A DNA stretch of 64,000 nucleotides from Herminiimonas fonticola (lineage in GTDB: Bacteria; Pseudomonadota; Gammaproteobacteria; Burkholderiales; Burkholderiaceae_D): the NCBI RefSeq assembly GCF_003293745.1, contig NZ_PTLZ01000004.1, forward strand, positions 215,469 through 279,468, in the 5' to 3' direction. Below are positions 47,398 to 57,934 of the stretch, piece by piece. Numbering within the stretch: position 1 is the first letter of the stretch; every line of letters starts with the position of its first letter. Under the pieces are notes generated by a model, which saw only the letters and a list, made by a program, of their open reading frames with translations, was not told the origin of the DNA and ran no database searches. Made by a program: the position numbers and the translations under genes.

Positions 47398-48080
47398 TAG
47401 CTTTTATATAGGTGATGTTGTTCAATATAGTCTAGCACCCCGGAAGGCACCAGCGAAATCGGTTGTTCTCCGCGCTGCAAGGCGGCGCGAATTTCGGTAG
47501 CGGAAATATCCACCGCCAAATTGGGTGCAAGGTAGGCCAAACCTTGCGTTGCGTTGCGTATCTGTGCGGGTGTGCCTTTTCGCTGTGCAAATTCCTGCGC
47601 CACATCGTCTGGGATGTGTGCCGCATCCATCGCAAAACCGGGGCGCGACGCTGCGCATACGTGCGCATAGTCAAACAGTTGTTGCCATTCCTGCCAGGTA
47701 TTCAAATGCTGCAGCTGGTCGGCACCCATCAAAAAAACAATGGATACATCAGGTCCCAGCTCTTTTCGCACCGCGCGTAGTGTGTCGATTGTATACGTTG
47801 CGCTGGCTCGCAGGATTTCTTGCTGATCGATGGTAATGGGCACTTGTTGCTTGGTGAGCGCGGTACCAAAGGCCTTGCGCACCATTGCAACTCTATCTTT
47901 GCCTGATGCCTGCAAACCGTCTTTTTGCCATGGATTGCCGGCCGGGATCACGCGCAATTCATCCGGTTTTATCAGGTCGACGAAATAATTTGCCAGCGCG
48001 AGATGACCGTTATGAATCGGGTCAAAGCTGCCGCCTAACAGTGCGACACAAGGTTTGCTGCCATTGCTTGCCGCTGTCAC
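47397..48080 (-). CDS. nadD: Nicotinate-nucleotide adenylyltransferase
   Basis: 227 residues. Makes nicotinate adenine dinucleotide from NaMN and ATP in NAD synthesis. Nucleotidyltransferase motif GGSFDPIHNGHL near the N-terminus, PAGNPWQK, FLMGADQL and SATEIRAAL for the ISSTxIR motif. GTG start two bases downstream of the hemF stop. Overlaps rsfS. Confidence 0.94.
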   Translation of the reverse strand: MTAASNGSKPCVALLGGSFDPIHNGHLALANYFVDLIKPDELRVIPAGNPWQKDGLQASGKDRVAMVRKAFGTALTKQQVPITIDQQEILRASATYTIDTLRAVRKELGPDVSIVFLMGADQLQHLNTWQEWQQLFDYAHVCAASRPGFAMDAAHIPDDVAQEFAQRKGTPAQIRNATQGLAYLAPNLAVDISATEIRAALQRGEQPISLVPSGVLDYIEQHHLYKS

Positions 48081-48081
48081 T

Positions 48082-49029
<948 letters not shown>

Positions 49030-49074
49030 TCATGACGAGTTGATGCGGCCAGCTCGTCCGAATACATACAAATG

Positions 49075-49110
49075 AAGAAATGCCGGTTGCAATCAACAGG
49101 CATTTCTTTT
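49075..49110. terminator. Hairpin between purD and hemF
   Basis: AAGAAATGCC (49075-49084) pairs with GGCATTTCTT (49098-49107), 13-base loop. Likely purD terminator; the T-run on the minus strand is modest. Confidence 0.6.
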
Positions 49111-49149
49111 AATGATAGGCCTAGCTTCAGCGCACAGCTTTGATATGAA

Positions 49150-50421
49150 TCAAGGACGTTTCAATGCGCGCCAGCCAATATCACCACGGAATTGCGCGCC
49201 GTCGAAATGGATGTGCTCGATCGTATCGTAGGCTTTCTTTTGTGCGACTTTGACGCTATCGCCCAGGCCGACTACGCACAAGACGCGACCGCCGTTTGTT
49301 ATCAATTGCTTGCCGTTCAAGCTTGTACCAGCGTGGAAGGTCACACTGTCGTCGGTTTCTGCGGGAATGCCGGTAATGATGTCGCCTTTGCGTGGCGCGT
49401 CAGGGTAACCAGCCGCTGCCAGTACGACGCCTAATGCAGTGCGTCTGTCCCATTCCAGTTCGATGTTATCCAGAGTGCCATTGACGGCATGTTCCATTAC
49501 GCCGACCAGATCGGTTTTCAGGCGCGCCATGATAGGTTGGGTTTCCGGATCGCCCATGCGGCAATTGAATTCCAGCGTTTTTGGATTGCCTTGATCATCA
49601 ATCATCAAGCCAGCATAGAGGAAGCCGGTAAATGTGATGCCGTCCTTGGCCATGCCTTGCACAGTCGGTTGAATGATTTCGCGCATGACGCGCGCATGCA
49701 ATGCTGGCGTGACGATAGGTGCCGGTGAATACGCGCCCATGCCGCCGGTGTTCGGACCTTCGTCGTTGTCGAGCAGACGTTTGTGATCCTGGCTGGTAGC
49801 CAGCGGCAAGATGTTCTTGCCATCGACCATGACGATGAAGCTGGCTTCTTCGCCTGCGAGGAATTCTTCGATGACGACGCGTGCACCTGCATCGCCGAGC
49901 TTGTTATCTGACAGCATCATGTCGACGGCTTGATGTGCTTCTTCCAGCGTCAACGCAACCACTACACCTTTGCCGGCAGCCAGGCCGTCGGCCTTGATCA
50001 CGATAGGTGCACCTTTGCGATCTATATATTCGTGCGCGCCTTTTACTTCTGAAAACGTTTGGTATTCAGCAGTCGGAATCGCATGACGCTGCATGAACGA
50101 TTTGGCGAAATCTTTCGAGCTTTCCAGTTGAGCAGCTTCTTTGGTCGGGCCGAAAATTTTCAAGCCCAGATCGCGGAAGATGTTGACGATGCCGGCGGCC
50201 AGCGGCGTTTCCGGGCCGACCACGGTCAGCGCGATATGTTCTTGCTGTGCGAATTCTGCCAGTGCATGCGGATCGGTGATCGCGATGTTTTTCAAACGCT
50301 CGTCGAGTGCCGTACCGCCGTTACCCGGGGCGACATAGACCATTTGTATCCGTTCGGATTGTGCCAGTTTCCAAGCCAGGGCATGTTCGCGGCCGCCTGA
50401 GCCGACTACCAGAATTTTCAT
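49150..50421 (-). CDS. purD: Phosphoribosylamine-glycine ligase
   Basis: 423 residues. ATP-grasp enzyme forming GAR, second step of purine synthesis. Motifs: KILVVGSGGREHALAWKLA at the N-terminus, VVGPETPLAAGIV, IKADGLAAGKGVVVA, SQDHKRLLDNDEGPNTGGMG, FNCRMGDPETQ. Length matches family (about 425). Follows yebC across a terminator, so it probably has its own promoter in the 129-base gap. Confidence 0.96.
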   Translation of the reverse strand: MKILVVGSGGREHALAWKLAQSERIQMVYVAPGNGGTALDERLKNIAITDPHALAEFAQQEHIALTVVGPETPLAAGIVNIFRDLGLKIFGPTKEAAQLESSKDFAKSFMQRHAIPTAEYQTFSEVKGAHEYIDRKGAPIVIKADGLAAGKGVVVALTLEEAHQAVDMMLSDNKLGDAGARVVIEEFLAGEEASFIVMVDGKNILPLATSQDHKRLLDNDEGPNTGGMGAYSPAPIVTPALHARVMREIIQPTVQGMAKDGITFTGFLYAGLMIDDQGNPKTLEFNCRMGDPETQPIMARLKTDLVGVMEHAVNGTLDNIELEWDRRTALGVVLAAAGYPDAPRKGDIITGIPAETDDSVTFHAGTSLNGKQLITNGGRVLCVVGLGDSVKVAQKKAYDTIEHIHFDGAQFRGDIGWRALKRP

Positions 50422-50504
50422 GAGATGGTCCGTTGCTTTTACTAAAATCGTGGCATCAAAAAGAGTTATGCCACTGGTTGTATGAGGTGATTTATTCGCA
50501 TTGC

Positions 50505-50529
50505 ATTAAAAAAGCGGACTTTGTCCGCT
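50505..50529 (-). terminator. Terminator after yebC
   Basis: On the minus strand AGCGGAC-AAA-GTCCGCT followed by TTTTTTAAT. Confidence 0.85.
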
Positions 50530-50550
50530 CCTTTGATGTTTACGCGTTTT

Positions 50551-51276
50551 TTATTCGTTAATTATCGCGTTGGTATAAATCTCTTGTACGTCGTCGAGAT
50601 TTTCCAATGCATCCAGCAGTTTTTGCATCTTGATGGCGTCGTCGCCTTCAAATACGGTTTCGGTCGCAGGTTTCATCACGACTTCTGCCAGCTCCGCCTT
50701 GAAGCCGGCTGCTGCCAGTGCGTCCTTGACCGCAGAAAAATCATGCGGCGGGCAAATCACTTCAATCCCGCCTTCATCATCGGTCGTCACGTCTTCGGCA
50801 CCGGCTTCCAGCGCGGCTTCCATCAACTTGTCTTCGTCTGTACCTGGTGCAAAGAAAAATTGCCCGCAATGCTTGAACATGAAGGCAACCGAACCTTCGG
50901 CACCCATATTGCCGCCGAACTTGGAAAATGCATGGCGAACTTCTGCCACGGTACGCACGCGATTGTCGGTCATGCAATCGACCAGAATGGCCGCACCGTT
51001 GATGCCATAGCCTTCGTAGCGGATTTCTTCATAGTTGACGCCTTCCAGTCCGCCGCTGCCGCGCTGCACCGCACGCGTGACATTGTCCTTGGGCATATTC
51101 GCGTCGGCTGCCTTGTCGACTGCCAGGCGCAAGCGTGGATTGGATGCGATGTCGCCGCCACCCATGCGTGCGGCAACCGTGATTTCCTTGATCAGACGGG
51201 TCCAGACTTTGCCGCGCCTTTCGTCTTGACGGCCTTTACGATGCTGAATATTGGCCCATTTGCTGTGTCCTGCCAT
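50551..51276 (-). CDS. yebC: YebC/PmpR family protein
   Basis: 241 residues. Three-domain protein starting [18 protein letters not shown] and with [15 protein letters not shown]; family described as transcriptional regulators (PmpR) and more recently as factors easing ribosome stalling on proline runs. Length is typical (about 240). In many bacteria it lies by ruvC; here it stands before purD. Divergent from the HerA-like gene with 91 bases between starts. Confidence 0.95.
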   Translation of the reverse strand: MAGHSKWANIQHRKGRQDERRGKVWTRLIKEITVAARMGGGDIASNPRLRLAVDKAADANMPKDNVTRAVQRGSGGLEGVNYEEIRYEGYGINGAAILVDCMTDNRVRTVAEVRHAFSKFGGNMGAEGSVAFMFKHCGQFFFAPGTDEDKLMEAALEAGAEDVTTDDEGGIEVICPPHDFSAVKDALAAAGFKAELAEVVMKPATETVFEGDDAIKMQKLLDALENLDDVQEIYTNAIINE

Positions 51277-51301
51277 GACGAATCTTTCCCGATCAGTTAG
51301 C

Positions 51302-51307
51302 TATAAT
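51302..51307 (+). promoter_or_regulatory. Consensus -10 for the HerA-like gene
   Basis: TATAAT at 51302-51307, 60 bases before the ATG; no convincing -35. Confidence 0.4.
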
Positions 51308-51367
51308 GAAGCGCGGATTTTACCATACCGCCCGCACGCTAAACCTCACCCTTTGTGGACAAAAAAC

Positions 51368-52876
51368 ATGCCAAATCCCTTGCTGATTGCAAAAAACAAA
51401 GAACACGAACTGAGCTTGCTCCCTGAGCTTGCCAATCGACATGGCTGCATTACCGGTGCGACCGGCACAGGTAAAACCGTTACCTTGCAAACATTTGCGC
51501 AAGCCTTGTCCAATATCGGGGTGCCGGTTTTTATGGCTGACGTCAAAGGTGATCTGTCCGGGATTGCCAAGGCGGGGTCGTTCAGTGGCAAGGTCAAGGA
51601 ACGGTACACGATGCTGGAGGTGCCGGAACCGGCTTGGGCTGGCGCGCCGGTGACATTCTGGGATGTGTTTGGCGAAAAAGGCCATCCGGTGCGTGCGACG
51701 ATTTCCGATCTCGGTCCGCTGTTGCTGGCGCGCATGCTGAATCTGAACGATACCCAGCAAGGTGTGCTGCAACTGGTATTCAAGATCGCTGACGATAACG
51801 GTTTGTTATTGCTGGACATTAAAGACTTGCGTGCGATGCTGCAGCATGTCGGCGATAACGCGGCAACCTTCCAGACCGAATACGGCAATATTTCATCGGC
51901 CAGCATAGGCGCGATTCAGCGCGGCCTGATCGGTATCGAAGAGCAGGGCGGCGACAAGTTCTTTGGCGAACCTATGCTGAATATCGAGGATTTGATGCAG
52001 ACCGATGCCAAAGGCAAAGGCGTGATCAACATTCTTGCTGCCGACAAGTTGATGAATGCGCCACGTTTGTATTCGACTTTTTTGCTATGGATGCTGTCTG
52101 AATTGTTCGAGCAGTTACCGGAAGTCGGCGATCTGGATAAACCAAAACTCGCCTTCTTTTTCGATGAAGCACATTTGCTGTTCGCGGAAGCGCCCAAGCC
52201 GCTACTGCAAAAAATCGAACAAGTGGTACGTCTGATACGTTCGAAAGGCGTAGGCGTGTATTTTGTTACGCAAAATCCTCTGGATATTCCCGATACCGTT
52301 CTCGGTCAGCTTGGCAATCGGGTGCAGCATGCCTTGCGCGCTTATACGCCGCGCGATCAAAAAGCGGTGCAAGCTGCGGCAGAAACCTTCCGCCCCAATC
52401 CTGCGCTGGATATCGTGCAAGTCATTACCGAGCTGGGCGTGGGCGAAGCGCTGGTTTCATTCCTTGATGAAAAAGGCCGTCCAACCATCGTTGAGCGCGG
52501 ATTTGTCTTGCCGCCTGCATCACAGATAGGCCCGATTACGGATGGGGAACGATCGGCTTTGATTGCTAGTTCTGTCGTTGCCGGCATTTATGAAAAAGCA
52601 GTCGACCGTGAATCTGCATACGAAAAAATCAAAGGCCGCGTGACGGAAAAAGTACAGACGCGGGAAGTGCCAGCGACCAATCCGGCAGAAGCCGAAAGTG
52701 AAGGAGGTGGTTTCTCCGATGTATTAGGAGGCTTGTTTGGCGGCGGCAAGAAAACCAGCGGCCGACGTAGCGACACCGTTGTGGAGGCGATGATGAAATC
52801 GGCAGTGCGTACCATGGGTTCCACGGTCGGTCGTGAAATCATACGTGGAGTGCTGGGTTCGATAATGAAGCGCTGA
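51368..52876 (+). CDS. yjgR: HerA/YjgR-like ATPase (DUF853)
   Basis: 502 residues. P-loop ATPase of the HerA-FtsK superfamily: Walker [14 protein letters not shown] about residue 32, [10 protein letters not shown], Walker [16 protein letters not shown] about residue 262, [13 protein letters not shown] sensor region and arginine-finger area [15 protein letters not shown]. Gly-rich stretch near 460 and short basic tail. Function in bacteria is not settled; no NurA nuclease partner is adjacent. Start at MPNPLL; upstream open frame lacks homology. Confidence 0.9.
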   Translation: MPNPLLIAKNKEHELSLLPELANRHGCITGATGTGKTVTLQTFAQALSNIGVPVFMADVKGDLSGIAKAGSFSGKVKERYTMLEVPEPAWAGAPVTFWDVFGEKGHPVRATISDLGPLLLARMLNLNDTQQGVLQLVFKIADDNGLLLLDIKDLRAMLQHVGDNAATFQTEYGNISSASIGAIQRGLIGIEEQGGDKFFGEPMLNIEDLMQTDAKGKGVINILAADKLMNAPRLYSTFLLWMLSELFEQLPEVGDLDKPKLAFFFDEAHLLFAEAPKPLLQKIEQVVRLIRSKGVGVYFVTQNPLDIPDTVLGQLGNRVQHALRAYTPRDQKAVQAAAETFRPNPALDIVQVITELGVGEALVSFLDEKGRPTIVERGFVLPPASQIGPITDGERSALIASSVVAGIYEKAVDRESAYEKIKGRVTEKVQTREVPATNPAEAESEGGGFSDVLGGLFGGGKKTSGRRSDTVVEAMMKSAVRTMGSTVGREIIRGVLGSIMKR

Positions 52877-52889
52877 TGGTTTTCGTATC

Positions 52890-52923
52890 AATAAAAAAGG
52901 CGCCGATCGGCGCCTTTTTTATT
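52890..52923. terminator. Bidirectional terminator
   Basis: 34-base perfect palindrome AATAAAAAAGGCGCCGA and its complement, between converging genes. Confidence 0.93.
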
Positions 52924-52943
52924 TGTACATTGCTTGAGTTTGC

Positions 52944-53654
52944 TCAGTTTGCCACATGATAGCGTACCGCTGGTTTCACTGCTGACAAGCCGCCGCGCAT
53001 GGCGTCACGCGCCGTTTCAAATGCATTCCAGTTTTCCAGTGTCGGCAGCGAAGGGATGGTAATCAATTCCTTCTGATCGAGGCCGGCGAGCGCCGCGTCT
53101 ACCATGTCTTCCGCGGTCATTACCCATTCCTGCGGCAGGTGCTCCACTGCCAAACCGGCACGATTCCAGAACTGGGTGCGCGTTGCACCCGGTAACACGG
53201 CTTGTACCTGCACGCCTTTGCTGCCGAGTTCGTGATGCAACGATTGCGTGAATGCCATCACGTAGGCTTTGGTGCCGCCATACGTGCCGTTCAGCAGCTC
53301 AGGTGCAATAGCGACGATCGATGAAATATTGATGATCGTGCCTTTGCCGCGTGCGACAAACGCCGGTGCGATGGAGCGTGTCAGACGCGTCAGTGCTGTG
53401 ACGTTGATTGCGATTAAATTATCCAGATCTTCCGGTGTTGAATCGATCAAGCCCTTGGTTGCGCCCAGACCGGCGTTGTTGACCAGCAGTGTGATCGCGC
53501 TATCGGCGGCCAGTGTTTGTTCAATCTTGTGCAGATCGGTGCTTACAGTCAGATCGGCCTTGATGGTTTCAACCTTGCGACCGGTTGCGGCGTTGATAGC
53601 GCTGGCAACCTCTTTCAATTTTGCTTCGTCGCGGGCGACCAGCACCAGATCGTA
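52944..53654 (-). pseudogene. SDR-family oxidoreductase lacking its N-terminus
   Basis: About 236 codons remain. Present: YDLVLVARDEAKL (beta-2), LVNNAGLG (NNAG motif), INISSIVA catalytic Ser, YGGTKAYV catalytic Tyr and Lys, and a normal C-terminus. Missing: the first 25-30 residues with the TGxxxGIG cofactor loop. Homology stops at 53654 and from 53658 the other strand is GlxA-type coding sequence; the open frame continues in that antisense to an ATG at 53693, giving a nonsense start. Without the glycine loop NAD(P) binding should fail. Probable pseudogene made by deletion. Confidence 0.8.
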
Positions 53655-53657
53655 AAA

Positions 53658-54275
53658 GCAGGTTTGCTCGATGGTCGCCGCGCCACTACACATTGGTTCG
53701 GCGCGCTTGAATTGAAGCGCAGGTATCCAAAGATTCGCGTCGACGAGGATCGCATTTTCATCAATGACGATAATCGCTGGACGTCGGCCGGCATGACTGC
53801 ATGCATCGATTTGTGTCTGGCGATGGTAGAAGAAGATCTAGGCGTGGATGCTGCGCGCATGATCGCCAAGAAGATGGTTGTCTATCACCGCCGTAGCGGC
53901 GGGCAGTCGCAGTTTTCCGCTTTGCTGGAATTGGAACCGAAGACCGATCGCATCCAGAAAGCGCTCAGTTACGCCAAGCAGAATTTAAAAAAAGAACTGT
54001 CCGTCGATGATCTGGCCGATGCAGCCAATCTGAGTCGCCGCCAATTTACGCGCGCATTCAAAACTGAAACCGGCCAGTCGCCAGCCAAGGCAGTCGAAAC
54101 TTTGCGTGTGGAAGCGGCGCGCTCGATGATAGAAGAAGGCAATCATTCGCTGGATGTGGTCGCGCGCGAAAACGGTTTCTCCGATCCGGAACGGATGCGA
54201 CGCGCCTTCATCCGCGCATTCGGTCAGCCGCCGCAGGCGATCAAGCGCGCGGCAAAACTGGATGCTGCTGCCTGA
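53658..54275 (+). pseudogene. GlxA-family AraC regulator, N-terminal DJ-1/PfpI domain lost
   Basis: About 205 codons remain of a protein usually 310-340 residues. From AGLLDGRRATTHW through WTSAGMTACIDL (end of the DJ-1/PfpI-like domain) to the AraC double helix-turn-helix (KKELSVDDLADAANLSRRQF, VARENGFSDPERMRRAF). The first two-thirds of the DJ-1 domain is absent; upstream sequence is the antisense of the SDR gene. The DNA-binding half is intact, so a truncated product could still bind DNA if translated, but no promoter or ribosome site is evident. Confidence 0.8.
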
Positions 54276-54322
54276 AGCATCTCTTCATTCTGCGTTTGCC
54301 GAAATTCCGGCAGACGCGTGCA

Positions 54323-55306
54323 TCAGGGTGTGGCAGTTTGTTCTGCGAACTGCGTATCTTCCGGCAGTCCTGGCGGCGGGTTCTCGGGCATTTTCGACGG
54401 CGTTGCCAGTTCGGCGGCGTGTTCCAGAAAGTAGTGCATCAGCCAGCGACCGGCCGGTCCGGGGGCGTCGTCGATACGGTTGATCATGTGCAGCGAATAT
54501 TGACCGGCTGTCAGATGCTCCAGTTGCAGATGCATGAGTCGTCCTTCGCGTACGTCCGCGCGCACCATTTCTTCCGGCATCGACCCCCATCCCAAACCGT
54601 TCAGCAGCAGCATATGCTTGGCGCCGAGGTCGCCGAGCCGCCAGTCGCGCAATGCGACCACGCCGAAATTCTGCCCCGCCGTCAGTTGGCTGCGATCCGT
54701 CAGCACCAGTTGCGTGTAATCGCGCGCCACTTCAGTCGGAATCGTTCCCTGCATCTGGCCCAGCGGATGCGAAGGCGCAGCGACCGGAATCATGGTGATG
54801 TAGCCCAATTGCTGAGCCTGAAAAATATCAGGGAAGTCGAGCATCGGCCCGGCAATGCCGATCTGACATACGCGCTCGGCGACCAGATGTTTGACGGCAC
54901 CCAGTGCCTCGATACGCAGGCGCAAGCTGACTGTCGGAAATTGCTGCTGGAACGCTTGCAGCGCGAGAACCAGTTGGCAGTTCGGGAACATCACGTCGAC
55001 GACAATCGATACTTCGGCTTCCAGTCCCAGCGACAGTGTCTTTGCTCGAGCCCGCATCGCATCAACCTTCATACCGACAGTACGTGCATCTGCCAGCAGT
55101 GCCTTGCCGGCTTCGGTCAGCGTCGGCTTGCGCTTGCTGCGGTCGAACAGCGGCACGTTCAATTGCGCTTCCAGATTGGCGATCGTATAACTGACGACGG
55201 ACTGCGTGCGGTGCAATTCCGCAGCGGCGCGCGAGAAGCTGCCGCAGTCGATGACGGCGACAAAAACCCGTAATTGGTCGAGGGTGGGGAGGCCGGGATC
55301 TCTCAT
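54323..55306 (-). CDS. LysR-family regulator divergent from azoR
   Basis: 327 residues. Winged helix with DCGSFSRAAAELHRTQSVVS and LEAQLNVPLFDRSKRKPTLT; effector domain from about 95. Extended Pro-rich C-terminus (MPENPPPGLPEDTQ). Divergent from azoR with 125 bases between starts, so regulation of azoR is likely. Effector unknown. Confidence 0.92.
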   Translation of the reverse strand: MRDPGLPTLDQLRVFVAVIDCGSFSRAAAELHRTQSVVSYTIANLEAQLNVPLFDRSKRKPTLTEAGKALLADARTVGMKVDAMRARAKTLSLGLEAEVSIVVDVMFPNCQLVLALQAFQQQFPTVSLRLRIEALGAVKHLVAERVCQIGIAGPMLDFPDIFQAQQLGYITMIPVAAPSHPLGQMQGTIPTEVARDYTQLVLTDRSQLTAGQNFGVVALRDWRLGDLGAKHMLLLNGLGWGSMPEEMVRADVREGRLMHLQLEHLTAGQYSLHMINRIDDAPGPAGRWLMHYFLEHAAELATPSKMPENPPPGLPEDTQFAEQTATP

Positions 55307-55382
55307 ATCTATAAAATCGATGCTAATTAACTAAACAATGTGGGTTTTCTAGATATTAAACCTGTCTTACGATGGTTGCAAC

Positions 55383-55398
55383 AACACGACAACGTGTT
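55383..55398. promoter_or_regulatory. Inverted repeat before azoR
   Basis: AACACG-ACAA-CGTGTT, 34 bases before the azoR ATG. Candidate operator or leader hairpin. Confidence 0.35.
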
Positions 55399-55431
55399 TT
55401 TGAATATCAACCCCGACAGGAGTAATTAATC

Positions 55432-56046
55432 ATGAGCAAGATTCTTCACATCAACAGTAGCGTTCGTAATACCGATTCGATCTCGCGCAAAGTCACCGCT
55501 GAGTTTCTGAGTAAATGGAAAGCCAAAGAACCAAACACCGTGATCGTCGATCGCGACCTTGCGGCGAATCCATTGCCACATTTGACCGAGCAAACGCTGG
55601 GCGCATTCTTTACGCCTGCAGAGCAACGCACGCCAGAACAAGTCGAGATCGCCAAGTTGTCGGAATCGTTGGTGCAGGAATTGTTCGACGCGGACGTCAT
55701 TGTGATCGGTGCACCTATGTACAATTTCTCGATCACCTCGGGTTTGAAAGCGTGGATCGATCACGTGGCGCGTGCCGGCGTGACGTTTAAATACACGGAC
55801 AAAGGCCCAGTTGGGCAATTGACCGGTAAAAAAGTCTATGTTTTCACGTCGCGCGGTGGTGTGTATAGCGAAGGTCCTTACGCAGCAATGGACTTCCACG
55901 GTACTTATTTGCGTGCGGTATTGGGCTTCATCGGCCTGACCGATGTGACCTTTATTCATAGCGAAGGACTGGCAATGGGCGATGCCGGCGTCGATAAAGC
56001 TTTGGCGCAAACGAGCAACACAATAAACGAATTGCTCCCAGCCTGA
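55432..56046 (+). CDS. azoR: FMN-dependent NADH:quinone/azo reductase
   Basis: 204 residues, flavodoxin-like fold. Reduces quinones and azo compounds with two electrons from NADH. Motifs: ILHINSSVRNTDSISRKV (FMN phosphate loop), GAPMYNFSITSGLKAWIDH and FTSRGGVYSEG. AGGAG lies before the ATG at good spacing. Paired with the divergent LysR gene, an arrangement typical of quinone or thiol-stress response. Confidence 0.94.
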   Translation: MSKILHINSSVRNTDSISRKVTAEFLSKWKAKEPNTVIVDRDLAANPLPHLTEQTLGAFFTPAEQRTPEQVEIAKLSESLVQELFDADVIVIGAPMYNFSITSGLKAWIDHVARAGVTFKYTDKGPVGQLTGKKVYVFTSRGGVYSEGPYAAMDFHGTYLRAVLGFIGLTDVTFIHSEGLAMGDAGVDKALAQTSNTINELLPA

Positions 56047-56064
56047 TATCCTTCGTCTTCTGAT

Positions 56065-56104
56065 AAAAAACGCAGCACATGTCAAAAAGGCATGCGCTGC
56101 GTTT
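56065..56104 (+). terminator. Hairpin after azoR
   Basis: AAACGCAGC (56068-56076) with GCTGCGTTT (56096-56104) and an inner CATG/CATG pairing. Short T-run, so moderate strength. Confidence 0.65.
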
Positions 56105-56131
56105 GATGATTGATCGATTGACGCTGAAACC

Positions 56132-56770
56132 ATGAAACCAAGTCTTGCCTCCGCCACTGCTATCAGTGCGCTTGTTCCAACTGAATCTGAACTCGATTAC
56201 GCAACGTCGTGCGAGCTACCTATGCCGTGGGCGACTTTCCGCCTGCACGCTTTTGTCGAGCCGGCTACCGGCAAGGAGCATGTCGCTATCACCTTGGGCG
56301 ATGTGGCTAATGGCGAACCGGTGTTGGCGCGTATTCATTCCGAATGTTTGACCGGCGATGCCTTGTTCAGCTTGCGTTGCGATTGTGGTCCGCAACTGGA
56401 AGCAGCGTTGAAGAAAATCGCCGAAGAAGGTCGTGGCGCGCTGTTTTATTTGCGGCAGGAAGGTCGCGGCATCGGTCTCGTCAATAAAATCCGTGCCTAT
56501 CAATTGCAGGATGCTGGTGCCGATACGGTCGAAGCCAACGAAGCACTCGGCTTTAAACCGGATCAACGCAATTACAAATTATGCAAACCTATGTTGCAGC
56601 ATTTGCAGATTTCGAGCTTGCGCTTGATGACCAATAATCCACGCAAAATCACGGCGATGGAACAACTGGGTTTGAAAGTAGTGGAGCGCGTACCGCTGGT
56701 GATTACACGCAATCCATTCAACGAACGTTATCTGACGACCAAGGCAGCCAAGCTTGGACATTTGTTTTAA
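56132..56770 (+). CDS. ribA: GTP cyclohydrolase II
   Basis: 212 residues. Opens GTP to the first riboflavin pyrimidine precursor. Zinc ligands C72, C83 and C85 in [17 protein letters not shown]; catalytic region [20 protein letters not shown]; tail LMTNNPRKI and VERVPL. Stand-alone, not fused to RibB. Another rib locus is likely elsewhere. Confidence 0.95.
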   Translation: MKPSLASATAISALVPTESELDYATSCELPMPWATFRLHAFVEPATGKEHVAITLGDVANGEPVLARIHSECLTGDALFSLRCDCGPQLEAALKKIAEEGRGALFYLRQEGRGIGLVNKIRAYQLQDAGADTVEANEALGFKPDQRNYKLCKPMLQHLQISSLRLMTNNPRKITAMEQLGLKVVERVPLVITRNPFNERYLTTKAAKLGHLF

Positions 56771-56812
56771 ATTCGGTCATTTATCTTCAAACTAAGATTC
56801 ACACCCATACGT

Positions 56813-56840
56813 CGACCATGCCATGCCGCATGGTCGTTTT
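56813..56840 (+). terminator. Terminator after ribA
   Basis: CGACCATGC (56813-56821) with GCATGGTCG (56828-56836), six-base loop, then TTTT. Confidence 0.8.
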
Positions 56841-56907
56841 AGTTATGCGGCATGTCGTTTTCTGGCATCGGAAAACTTGAAATCCGCTTAGCCTTTACAA
56901 TCACGGC

Positions 56908-57819
56908 ATGACTGCTTCAACCTCACCTTCGTCCGCGCGCAAGCTGTTTCTCATCGGTCTGCTGATCGCCATCGTCGGCGCGGTTCTGTTCTCCACCAAA
57001 GCCATTGTTGCCAAACTGATTTATCGCTATGACGTGGATGCGGTGACGCTGATCGCTTTTCGCATGATATTTTCGCTGCCGTTTTTTATCGTGATTGCGG
57101 TGTGGAAGGCGCGCACGGCCCAGCCTTTGAACAATACGGAAAAAGGGCAGATCGTGATTCTCGGTTTGCTTGGTTACTACCTGTCCAGTTTTCTCGATTT
57201 CCTTGGCCTGCAATATATTTCCGCTGGTCTTGAGCGCCTGATTCTGTTTTTGACGCCTTCATTCGTGCTGCTGCTTTCGGTCTTCCTGATGAAGAAGAAA
57301 ATCACTGCGATCGAATGGGCCGCGCTCGGCACGTCTTACCTGGGAACGGTGCTGGTGTTTGTGCACGACGTCAGAATTGGCGGCTCGAATGTCACGATAG
57401 GAGGCATGTTCGTATTGGGTAGTGCGATTTCGTACGCGATCTATCTGCTGGCATCTGGCGAATTGGTCAGGCGGGTAGGTGCTTTGCGCCTGGTGGCATA
57501 TGCGATGTGCGTATCCAGTGTTGCGTGCATTGCTCAGTTTTTTATATTGCGTCCCGTGTCCATGCTGATACAGCCGATGGATGTGTATAGCTTGTCGATG
57601 ATCAACGCGTTCTTCTGTACTGTATTACCGGTGTTCTTGACAATGATTGCAGTGGATCGCATAGGAGCAGCCACGGCATCGCAAGCGGGTATGATCGGTC
57701 CGGTATCCACACTTTTTCTTGCAGCATGGATACTGGGTGAACCTATCACCGGAATTCAGTTGGCTGGAACAGCTTTGGTGTTGTGCGGAATTTATCTGTT
57801 ATCCAAAAAGAAAGCGTAA
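56908..57819 (+). CDS. DMT-superfamily transporter (EamA domain)
   Basis: 303 residues with about ten hydrophobic helices in two EamA repeats (first about 15-145, second about 160-300, opening GGMFVLGSAISYAIYLLASG). Such proteins export or import amino acids, nucleosides or other metabolites; the substrate cannot be predicted. Starts with a short Ser-rich cytoplasmic tail. Own unit after the ribA terminator. Confidence 0.9.
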   Translation: MTASTSPSSARKLFLIGLLIAIVGAVLFSTKAIVAKLIYRYDVDAVTLIAFRMIFSLPFFIVIAVWKARTAQPLNNTEKGQIVILGLLGYYLSSFLDFLGLQYISAGLERLILFLTPSFVLLLSVFLMKKKITAIEWAALGTSYLGTVLVFVHDVRIGGSNVTIGGMFVLGSAISYAIYLLASGELVRRVGALRLVAYAMCVSSVACIAQFFILRPVSMLIQPMDVYSLSMINAFFCTVLPVFLTMIAVDRIGAATASQAGMIGPVSTLFLAAWILGEPITGIQLAGTALVLCGIYLLSKKKA

Positions 57820-57934
57820 GAATAGGTAGTGAGAATCAAGGCCAGCTTTTGGAGTTGTAGTAAAGATTGCGCTGAAATAAGGCGTCCAAGCTTTGCTGCA
57901 TGTGTTGAACCGATATGAATAAGTGAGTGTACCC

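Noticed and set aside
50521..51300. Plus-strand open frame of 259 codons opposite yebC
   Set aside because: Phe/His/Cys-rich antisense; YebC on the minus strand is unambiguous.
54296..55273. Plus-strand open frame of 325 codons opposite the LysR gene
   Set aside because: Gln/His/Arg-rich antisense translation; the minus frame is a clear LysR protein.
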